A stretch of DNA of 64,000 nt from Polyporus tsugae (taxonomy: Eukaryota > Basidiomycota > Agaricomycetes > Polyporales > Polyporaceae). Both the position numbers and the translations under genes were made by a program. A model generated the notes under the pieces. That model made no database searches and was not told where the DNA came from. It was given only the letters and a program-made list of their open reading frames with translations. Of the stretch, positions 31,537-39,053 are shown piece after piece. Numbering within the stretch: position 1 is the first letter of the stretch; each line of letters opens with the position of its first letter. The stretch lies in the NCBI GenBank assembly GCA_024305745.1, contig JAHRBS010000017.1, positions 1 through 64,000 on the forward strand, in the 5' to 3' direction.

Positions 31537-32472
31537 ATGAAAAAATATATAAAAAAAAATATACCTTTACATGATAAAAAAAATAAAGAATATATGGATT
31601 CTAAAGGTAATGTTGCTGTATTAAATTATTTAATTAATAACAAACAATCTCAAAATTTATTAGGAACAATAATTGGTTTTAAGAAGGGTTGGAGAAAAAA
31701 TAGAAGTAATGATGAATATTATTCATTCCTTCTTTATTATAGTCATGAAACCGGAAGAATTGAAAGATATTTATACAATAGTGGAACAAAAACTCCTTTA
31801 TCATTTGAATTTATAAGCGATACAAATAATACTTATTATTCTCCTTTATCAGCAAGAGCTGATGACAATAAAGTTATTATTTCTAAAACTGAATTAGAAA
31901 AATATCTTAATCCCAAAAGTGTTAATATTCAAAATTTATATAATAAATATCCATTAAAAACATTAAATTTTAAATTATTAACAGACGGTAAATTAAATAA
32001 GGATTTTTTTAATATGTTTATAATTGAATTATTAAGAGACTATCTTATTTTTTTTACTTCATTCAGAACTCAAAATATGAATTTTTTAAGAACTTTCACT
32101 AAACCATATTTTGATATTTCTCCAATTGAATACTTAAAAGATTATAAATTAGGTTGTGGCCAACCTGATTATGTTATAATAGAAGAAGAACTTAGACTTT
32201 TTCTTAAAGATAAAACTAATAATATTGATATTGAAAGAGCTATTGAAGTAGCTAAAATAAAAGTTGAACCTATCAATGCAACTAAATTTATTGATTATAG
32301 TATTGGTTTACCTTCTAATATGAAAAAACAGTTTCTTATTAATGTCCCAAAAAATTTTAATACTAAATACAATCAAGATTTATTTAGTAACTTCAATTTT
32401 AATCTAGTTTCTCTAGAAAAAAAAGATTTACCACAATGTATTGTTGATTTAAAATCATATATTAATGAGTAA
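31537..32472 (+). CDS. Hypothetical plasmid-type protein (311 aa)
   Basis: ATG at 31537, TAA at 32470. Hydrophilic, rich in Lys, Asn, Tyr and Leu, no membrane helix. The C-terminal ~50 residues are duplicated as a fragment at 27009-27215. No conserved domain recognised. It could be a plasmid accessory protein. Codon use is very AT-rich, like dpo. Confidence 0.6.
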   Translation: MKKYIKKNIPLHDKKNKEYMDSKGNVAVLNYLINNKQSQNLLGTIIGFKKGWRKNRSNDEYYSFLLYYSHETGRIERYLYNSGTKTPLSFEFISDTNNTYYSPLSARADDNKVIISKTELEKYLNPKSVNIQNLYNKYPLKTLNFKLLTDGKLNKDFFNMFIIELLRDYLIFFTSFRTQNMNFLRTFTKPYFDISPIEYLKDYKLGCGQPDYVIIEEELRLFLKDKTNNIDIERAIEVAKIKVEPINATKFIDYSIGLPSNMKKQFLINVPKNFNTKYNQDLFSNFNFNLVSLEKKDLPQCIVDLKSYINE

Positions 32473-32918
32473 ATAAAAGAAAAAAATCTATTATTACTCT
32501 TCTACTCTTCTAGCACCTGCTAAATATTTTATTTAGGATTCATTCCCCCTTGCCCCCCCTCCGGGAGGGAGGGATTAATGAGTTTACATGAGAAATTAAA
32601 AATAAAAAGGTATCAAATCCTACTTCCCTAGTTTAAGACTTAAATGAAATAAACAATAACATTTTTATATGGAAATAAATATATTTGTTATATTTTAAAG
32701 ATAAAAGTATCTTTCCATTAAAATATTATTTAATAAAAATTAATACTCTTAATTAAGTAATATACATAATTAACTATTTTATTATACTATAAATAAATCC
32801 TATTTACAGTTACCTACTTTATTTTATAGTAACAATATAAATTTTTAAATAAAATAAAATAAAATAAATTAATTAAAATTAAACCAAAAATTGATAATAA
32901 AATAAATAAACACACAAT
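32473..32918. other. Spacer and atp6 leader
   Basis: No gene seen. It contains a GC cluster (32544-32574) and then ~300 bases of AT-rich leader before atp6. Confidence 0.5.
32544..32574. repeat. GC cluster with CTCCGGGAG core
   Basis: CCCCCTTGCCCCCCCTCCGG, then GAGGGAGGG; a self-complementary GC island. It shares CCCCTCCGGGAG with the island in the nad5 intron 2 ORF. Confidence 0.7.
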
Positions 32919-33692
32919 ATGTTATTAAATACAAACCATTTAATGGTAAATTCACCATTAGAACAATTTGAAGTTACTAATTTAATAGGAATAAATGCAC
33001 CTATATTAGGATATTTAAATATAACTTTAACTAATTTAGGGTTATACTCTTTATTAGTTTCATTTTTAATAATTGGAATACATTTTGCTGGTAATAATGA
33101 AGTTAAATTAGTACCAAGTAAATGGTCAATTGTTTTAGAAAGTTTATATGCTAGTATCCATTCAATGGTAAGAGAACAATTAGGAAAAGAAGTATACTTA
33201 CCATTTATTTACTCAATCTTCTTTTTCATCTTAATAGCTAATTTGACTGGTAATATACCTTATTCATTTACTATTACTACTTCGATTATAGTAAGTATTG
33301 GTTTCTCTTTCACTATTTTAATAGCAGTAACTATTTTAGGTTTAAGTATTCATAAATTACACTTTTTTTCATATTTTGTACCTTCTGGAACACCTTTAGC
33401 TTTAGTACCTTTATTAGTATTAATTGAATTAACTAGTTATTTAGCTAGAGCTTTCTCTTTAGGTATCAGATTATTTGCTAATGTAGTGGCAGGTCATACT
33501 TTAATGAAAATATTATCTACATTTTTATTCAAAATGTTCAATGCTGGAGTACTAGTTGCTATTGTAACTTTAATACCATTTACTCTATTCTTAGCAATAT
33601 GCGGACTTGAATTAGCAGTATCTGTAATACAAGCCTATGTATTTACTATTTTAACTTGTTCTTATATTAAAGATGTAACATTTTTGCATTAA
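32919..33692 (+). CDS. atp6: ATP synthase subunit a
   Basis: Fo proton channel subunit, 257 aa, full length (MLLNTNHLMVNSPLEQF ... SYIKDVTFLH). Typical LIANLTGNIPYSF and helix 5 motif ARAFSLGIRLFANVVAGHTL, with the essential Arg, are present, as is the terminal VIQAYVFTILTCSYI. A second, diverged C-terminus lies 2.4 kb downstream (36080-36277). Arrangements of this kind are known where an invading element supplies a new 3' end. Confidence 0.96.
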   Translation: MLLNTNHLMVNSPLEQFEVTNLIGINAPILGYLNITLTNLGLYSLLVSFLIIGIHFAGNNEVKLVPSKWSIVLESLYASIHSMVREQLGKEVYLPFIYSIFFFILIANLTGNIPYSFTITTSIIVSIGFSFTILIAVTILGLSIHKLHFFSYFVPSGTPLALVPLLVLIELTSYLARAFSLGIRLFANVVAGHTLMKILSTFLFKMFNAGVLVAIVTLIPFTLFLAICGLELAVSVIQAYVFTILTCSYIKDVTFLH

Positions 33693-33851
33693 TCTTAATA
33701 CTGTGTTCTGTGTTTATATACATTATTAACCCTCTAATAAAATACTATATATGTATAATTTTAAATATAAACAAAGTTAAAGAAGGGCAAAGGTAAAGTA
33801 TATAATTGTACTAATAAATATAAATATAAATATAATATTTCCCCTTTAATC

Positions 33852-34788
33852 ATGTCTAGTGCTTCTCATAATAACAAATCTAATTTTAATACTTCTGTTA
33901 ATAGACTTCAATACTTACGTTTATCTACTCTCCCTATTAATAGTAAAGAAATATTGGATAATTATACAAAGGATAAACTACCAATAAAACTATTAAATTC
34001 TTTATACTTTTTCTCCATGGTTTATAGTAGGTGAAGCAGAGGGTAATTTTGATAGTGTAATAAATCAAAATCCTAAAGTGTTACCTAAATTTAGACTTGG
34101 ATTAACCTCTAAATGTTTAGATATTGTACTTTTATGTGCAATTAAATTTTTAGAGGTTATGGTTCTTTTTATTTAAGAAAAGAAACTGGAGTTTTTACTT
34201 TAGAAGTCTCAAGTCAAGAAACAATAAAAAAATAAAATGATACCTTTATTTGATATTTATCCTTTAAAGGGTACAAGATACTATGATTATCTAAATTGGA
34301 GAGATAGTTTTATAGACTTTCAATTAAATAAAGATTTAAATACTAGAATCGATTTAATAAAAAGAATTAAATATAAAAAATCTATTTTTTAATAATCTAA
34401 AATCAGAAATTAAATTACCTTTCGCACACCTTAATAATATTAACAGCCATTTTGTATCTGGAGACGGTTCTTTTTAAGTTACTACAGGTCCTTACAGTTT
34501 TCACACAGGGTTTAGGCAAACAGTCTTTTTAATTCTTAAGTCAACTTATCCGTAATAAATTATTATTAGAATATATTACTTTGCAATTTAATGTAGGATA
34601 CCTATGAAGTAGTAAACCTAGACCAGATGAAACAGATTATAGAGTTTAAAAAAAGATGGATTAATAAAAGTTATTATACCATTCTTTGAATCTTATCCTA
34701 CGCTTTCTTATTTTAAAGGGAATATTTATAAAACATTAAATAAATTATATAATAACTTAAGATTAAGAAATAATGAAATATGTATATA
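33852..34788 (+). pseudogene. Dead LAGLIDADG endonuclease downstream of atp6
   Basis: Starts MSSASHNNKSN and runs in one frame to 34034. One frame over comes the first motif remnant PWFIVGEAEGNFDSVI (Glu kept, spacing damaged). After more shifts and stops the second remnant SHFVSGDGSF-stop-VTTGPYSF lies near 34451-34500. The tail (VIIPFFESYPTLSYFKGN) fits the end of this endonuclease family. At least four breaks. It sits between atp6 and the duplicated atp6 C-terminus. Confidence 0.7.
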
Positions 34789-34882
34789 ACCCAAATAAAG
34801 TTAATCTTTTTATTAAGTAATCATTTTTTTGCTTAAAAGAAGCTAAGTTTAATTTATATATGTATACTTATATCTTATTTGA

Positions 34883-34963
34883 GGAATAGTTTTCATTGGT
34901 AAGTTAAAACGATTGCTAATTGTTCGGGTAATACCCTTGGAGGTTCGACTCCTCTCTATTCCG
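34883..34963 (+). tRNA. trnS(gcu): tRNA-Ser (GCT)
   Basis: Acceptor GGAATAG/CTATTCC is perfect. Anticodon arm AACGA-TTGCTAA-TTGTT (anticodon GCT), variable arm GGGTAATACCC, T-arm GAGG-TTCGACT-CCTC. The only clean tRNA gene on the plus strand in the window. Confidence 0.9.
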
Positions 34964-35046
34964 ATTTACTTGTTTATACTCTAATATTTTAAATACATCA
35001 AAAGATATATAATCTAATGATCAATAAATGATAAAAACAAGGAGTA

Positions 35047-36066
35047 ATGATCTTTTTAAGTATCTTAATTTTAATAGTGGCAATTGCCCTTCCATCCATT
35101 AATCAAAATATAAGAAGTATCTTATATGTAAGAATATCTTCTATAATATTTATTTATGCCGGAGCATTAGCTTTTAATGCTTTCTATATTCAGTCAATTG
35201 GATCAGGTATAGGTATATATAGTGGATTATTCCAAGTCACATCCATCAGTCAATTATTAGAAGTAAGCGACCAAGCATTAATACTATCCTCATTATTTTT
35301 TAGTCGGAATCAAAACATAAATAAAACACTATGAAGTAGAGTTTGGGGTGGAGTCAAAGCAGGTTGGGGTATAGCTATTTTACCCGACCATATCACCAGA
35401 CTGGATAATTCTCTATCTGTTAAAATATTTAAAACGATAGGCGGTGCAAGTGTTTTTATTATTATAAGTGGAATAGGTTCTAAATTAAATAAAATATGTT
35501 TATATTTAATATTTTTTCTTTCAATTTTATATATAATTTATAGATTAATGATTAGTTTTTATGCTATAAAACATTGGTTACATAATTTAAGATCCGGTAA
35601 ATTTATAGTAAGAAACTCTCCTTTAGATTTAATAGGAACTATTTTAAAGGGGAGTGTAGCTACTATAAAAACTGCTACAAGATTCACAGTGGGTACAGGT
35701 ATGACTTTTGCCCTCTGTTACGAGCTGGACGAAATCTTAGTAAATGAAGGGAAACAACCTTACTTTGTTCCAAGGATGAGAGATCTTATTAAACAATCTG
35801 GTATGGAAGCCCAGGCTAAAACCTTTTTAGACAAACTAGGTATAAAAGATAGTCTAAAAGATTTAAAATCAGAAAAAATAGATTCTTTTTATGATGAATT
35901 GTCTGATGAAGACAAAGCAACTTTAGAGTCAGTATCAGGAGTCAAGTGGGAAGACTTTTTAAAAGCACGTAGGACAGCAATGGAACTTAAAAAAGGTATT
36001 AACCCATCTAATGTTAGTGTTACTTCTTTATTTGATGGAGAAGATCCCTTTAACAAAAAAAAATAA
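35047..36066 (+). CDS. nad2 N-terminal fragment fused to a plasmid-type ORF (TGA = Trp)
   Basis: The first ~73 residues (MIFLSILILIVAIALPSINQ ... IGSGIGIYSGLFQVT) match the N-terminus of NADH dehydrogenase subunit 2. From ~75 on the sequence is unrelated. A TGA at 35332-35334 (INKTL-W-SRVWGGVKAGWG) stops the frame in the standard code. With code 4 the frame is open to 36066, about 339 aa. The second part has a membrane stretch (~120-165), then a soluble domain (ELDEILVNEGKQPYF, DLIKQSGMEAQAKTFLD) ending in FNKKK. Function unknown. It is not a working nad2. Confidence 0.65.
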
Positions 36067-36079
36067 CCCTAATTATTAA

Positions 36080-36277
36080 GCAGGTCATACTTTAATGCTT
36101 TGTACATTCTTATTCAAAATGTTTAATGCTAGTTTCATAGTAGCTGTCTTAACTTTAATCCCATTTACTTTATTCTTAACTATTATGACTTTAGAATTAG
36201 CTGTTTCAGTAATACAAGATTATGTATTTACAATCTTAACATGTTCTTACATTAAAGATTCAATTAACTTACATTAA
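36080..36277 (+). pseudogene. Displaced duplicate of the atp6 C-terminus
   Basis: 66 codons beginning AGHTLMLCTFLFKMFNA, in the same order as the end of atp6 and ending YIKDSINLH-stop. It differs from the intact copy at many positions (ILTCSYIKD kept; VIQAY is VIQDY here). The frame is open but no 5' part precedes it. Probably the original 3' end of atp6, displaced when a mobile element brought a new one. The alternative is a foreign copy. Confidence 0.8.
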
Positions 36278-36563
36278 TCATGAATAATATTGGGTATATT
36301 AATTATTACCCCCTTCCCTATAAATATTTAAGAATAAATGATACTAGTCATTTTAAATGTTTACAATTCTTTTTTTACTAAAGCTCCTATTCAAAACCCT
36401 ATCTTGGTTAATGCTACATTAATAATTAAAATTTTATTTAAAGTTAAATTGAATTGTAGCAATTCCATTACATATTTTTAATTTTTCTATAAGAAATAGA
36501 TATTTATTATTTTATTGGGTATTTTACTAATGATAATTTGTAAGCTTCATATAAACCCTCCCG
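36278..36563. other. AT-rich spacer
   Basis: No gene seen. It ends in a short palindrome, CCCTCCCGCTAGGG (36556-36569), at the 3' end of the coiled-coil ORF. Confidence 0.4.
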
Positions 36564-36934
36564 CTAGGGCATGTATACATTAGGCCCTTCAGACTCATAT
36601 TCATAACCATCCTCAATATTAACATTTTTAACATATTCATAGAATTCAGGTTCACTTATTAATTTTCCAACCATAATTAAATCTTTGTTTAATTCACTAT
36701 TCAAAACTTCTAAATTTATTACTTTCTCTTGAATTTCAGAATATTTTAAATCACTGGAAATTAAATCTTTAGCTTCCAGTTCATCTCTTAATACTGCTAA
36801 CCTATCTGAAGTTTCTTCATTAACACACACAGAACTTTCGACTTTATCTTCTAAACTTTCAATTTTGTTAGATAAAGAGTCAACTTTTTCATTTAGTTGT
36901 TTAATTTTAATATTAATACGTCAAATCTACTCAT
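36564..36934 (-). pseudogene. Coiled-coil ORF, block 2 copy, one frameshift
   Basis: ATG at 36934 (MSRFDVLILK) is followed within a few codons by a one-base shift near 36900. The rest (LNEKVDSLSNKIESLEDK ... SEGPNVYMP-stop) is one open frame to 36564. Strong heptad pattern over ~70 residues and an acidic C-terminus. It resembles the ORF at 10957 (MGKLDLIIRKIDSLSKRVEKL) and likewise diverges from an Asn/Gln-rich membrane ORF. Function unknown. If translation starts at GTG 36830, an 88-aa product is intact. Confidence 0.55.
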
Positions 36935-36957
36935 TAGTTTAATTATTTTCATAGAAT

Positions 36958-36970
36958 TAATAATAGATAT
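36958..36970 (-). promoter_or_regulatory. Putative plasmid-type promoter motif
   Basis: The minus strand reads TATCTATTATTAA, ~24 bases before the coiled-coil ORF start at 36934; one mismatch to TATCTATTCTTAA. Confidence 0.4.
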
Positions 36971-37386
36971 TTTTTTATTATCTTTTTTAATGTTTTTACG
37001 TAGATATCATAAGTTTATATATCTACTTCATTTCATTTATATTCTTTATTACCTAGTAATAATAGTAATAATAGTAATAAGTATACTATACTTTTGAACA
37101 CAATGTATAAACAGAATGTTTTTAAAATCATAACATTTACTTAGATTAATATTAAAATAGATATTACCCTAATTTAGCCATTATACCTGCACTAAATTAT
37201 CATTAAAGGATAGCAAAAACTTATTAGTACTCTATTAAAAACTAATTTTAATTACTTTTATTATACCCCCTCTTCTTCCTATTTCTATTAAAAGGGGGGA
37301 GTAGTCTTTTACCTTCCCTTCTTTTTACAGGTAAATAAGTAAAATATAATTAGAAAAAGGGTAGAAATTTTTAATAGAATATAAAA
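36971..37386. other. Spacer between the divergent plasmid ORFs
   Basis: AT-rich, no gene supported. A hairpin (CCCCCTC near 37269 with GGGGGGA near 37296) lies inside. In block 1 the equivalent spacer holds the tRNA with anticodon TCG; here there is none. Confidence 0.4.
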
Positions 37387-37400
37387 TATCTATTCTTAAA
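37387..37400 (+). promoter_or_regulatory. Putative plasmid-type promoter motif
   Basis: TATCTATTCTTAAA, ~37 bases before the Asn/Gln-rich ORF frame opens at 37437. Same motif and spacing class as at 10541-10552. Confidence 0.45.
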
Positions 37401-37436
37401 CGAAAATAAAAATATAAAAATGTATAACAAAATTAA

Positions 37437-38246
37437 AATTATATTTATGGTAGTTATAATGATTATAAGTATGAACTTGATTATAGTAAAGTATATAATT
37501 TTACCGTTTTGCAAGTAATTATACTATTGGTATTTCCTAGCTTATTACTATTAAATTTTGTTACTAGTACAACTGTATTCACCATTTTAGGTTTTGGTAA
37601 AACTATTTATTGTCAACCGGATGATGGTTCACCGGGTAATTTTAAATCTAATTTACAAACTAATTTTAAAACTAATGTACAAACTAATACCCAACAAAAT
37701 ACTCAGAGTACTTTACAGCCTCAGCCTCAGCCTAATAGTAATACCCAACAAAATACTCAGATCAATCAACAACAAGGTACACGCCCAGTATTTAATGGGT
37801 ACATGGGTAATTCCCCCTTCATAGATAGAGACATTTTCTTTCGATATAAAAATACATTTTATGGGAATAGTATAGGTTATATTAACTATAAGTACGAAAA
37901 TGATTCAATTTGGGATAATGTTAATTACCTAAAATTTTTGAGAATTAGTCATTTTATACAACCTGATTTACTGGACAGACAAATTGATGCTGTAGTAGCA
38001 AAAGCAAAAGCCACATCAGCCTTTAATACTTATCTAATAAGTGACGATTACCAGCCTATATTACACCATATCAATAAAATTGATAAACTATACGGATACC
38101 CTATTCTATTTAACGGTATTTATGATGTTTCCATCTATGGAAATGGGCTTGTTTATCAACCATTAGCACGAGAAAGTAAAATTGGGAACATGCTAGAATT
38201 GTATTACTTTATTAAAAATGATGCATCTTTTAGTCCACTTGAATAG
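37437..38246 (+). CDS. Asn/Gln-rich plasmid-type protein, N-terminally truncated
   Basis: The frame opens after a TAA at 37434; a TTG at 37509 is a possible start. It begins inside the region homologous to residues ~170-215 of the 308-aa ORF (9594-10520), so the upstream membrane helices are missing. Then one membrane segment (VIILLVFPSLLLLNF), a conserved GKTIYCQPDD, a low-complexity Asn/Gln/Thr linker (NTQQNTQ, PQPQPNSNTQQNTQ) and a domain with YGYPILFNGIYDVSIYG. It ends at TAG 38246, overlapping the next ORF by 29 bases. Function unknown. The linker suggests a surface or scaffold role, a guess. Confidence 0.55.
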   Translation, partial: NYIYGSYNDYKYELDYSKVYNFTVLQVIILLVFPSLLLLNFVTSTTVFTILGFGKTIYCQPDDGSPGNFKSNLQTNFKTNVQTNTQQNTQSTLQPQPQPNSNTQQNTQINQQQGTRPVFNGYMGNSPFIDRDIFFRYKNTFYGNSIGYINYKYENDSIWDNVNYLKFLRISHFIQPDLLDRQIDAVVAKAKATSAFNTYLISDDYQPILHHINKIDKLYGYPILFNGIYDVSIYGNGLVYQPLARESKIGNMLELYYFIKNDASFSPLE

Positions 38247-38901
38247 AAGAAATCTATTAATAAACACAGAACTTTTAATACATCGATGTAGTGGTGGAAG
38301 GCTTATAATTAATAACAGGTCAAACTTATTTGAACAGTTGAATGGGTTAGTAACTACTCATTTATCTACGAATAACTTATTGGTTGAAAGTAATGATGGT
38401 TCAATTAGTTCTACTAGTCCTGTAATTATTGTGGATGGTTTTGGCCTTAAGGTAATTGTTTCTGCTTATTATGAAAGTGTATGGGATAGAGTTGTCCCTA
38501 TTAACAAATTTGCAGTATGTGACAGTGATTCACAACTTATAACTTATCTTAATAAAAGTAAAAGTGAATGGCTACAAGAATGGAGATTGTATTCACTTAA
38601 TCCTTTAACTAATACATTAATAAGAAATGATGCTACAATCTTTTGTGATACTATGTTCACTGGGATTAGTCATCTCTATTCTGATATAAGATTTAATAGA
38701 GAGTTAGGAATAAGAATGGGTCAAGTATTGGTACTTTATCAGGGTATTGGGTCTCCAAGGCTTAATGTTTATTTATATCACCCTTGTGAATTGGAAATGT
38801 TCAAAAAAAGAACAGCCTTAAATTTAGGAAACTATACCTATGACAGTAGATTAGAAATAACCATAGATAGATTTATGGAAAGAAACCGTGGCCCTTATTA
38901 A
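38218..38901 (+). CDS. Hypothetical plasmid-type protein upstream of dpo (227 aa)
   Basis: Overlaps the end of the previous ORF by 29 bases in another frame and ends ~150 bases before dpo. Hydrophilic, with mixed alpha/beta-like segments (SPVIIVDGFGLKVIVSAYY, MGQVLVLYQGIGSPRLNVYL) and no motif I recognise. It may be the second half of one larger gene with the preceding ORF, split by a frameshift, or a separate protein. In protein-primed replication systems the terminal protein is often encoded next to or within dpo; nothing here proves that role. Confidence 0.5.
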   Translation: MMHLLVHLNRRNLLINTELLIHRCSGGRLIINNRSNLFEQLNGLVTTHLSTNNLLVESNDGSISSTSPVIIVDGFGLKVIVSAYYESVWDRVVPINKFAVCDSDSQLITYLNKSKSEWLQEWRLYSLNPLTNTLIRNDATIFCDTMFTGISHLYSDIRFNRELGIRMGQVLVLYQGIGSPRLNVYLYHPCELEMFKKRTALNLGNYTYDSRLEITIDRFMERNRGPY

Positions 38902-39007
38902 ATAACCCCCTTCTAAGTGTTTAAATTTTTATAATCTTCACCCTTTACTAGTAGATGATAGATACACTAGTTCTTTAACAAATTTAGTTAAAGTTAAAGG
39001 GGGTAAA

Positions 39008-39020
39008 TCTATTCTATATA
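39008..39020 (+). promoter_or_regulatory. Putative plasmid-type promoter motif (weak)
   Basis: TCTATTCTATATA, ~34 bases before the ATG of dpo at 39054. It matches the first half of TATCTATTCTTAA. Confidence 0.3.
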
Positions 39021-39053
39021 TAAAATATATACTTTATACATTAAATATCTACA

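Noticed and set aside
37594..37824. 76-codon plus-strand frame
   Set aside because: Shadow of the Asn/Gln-rich ORF, caused by its repetitive codons.
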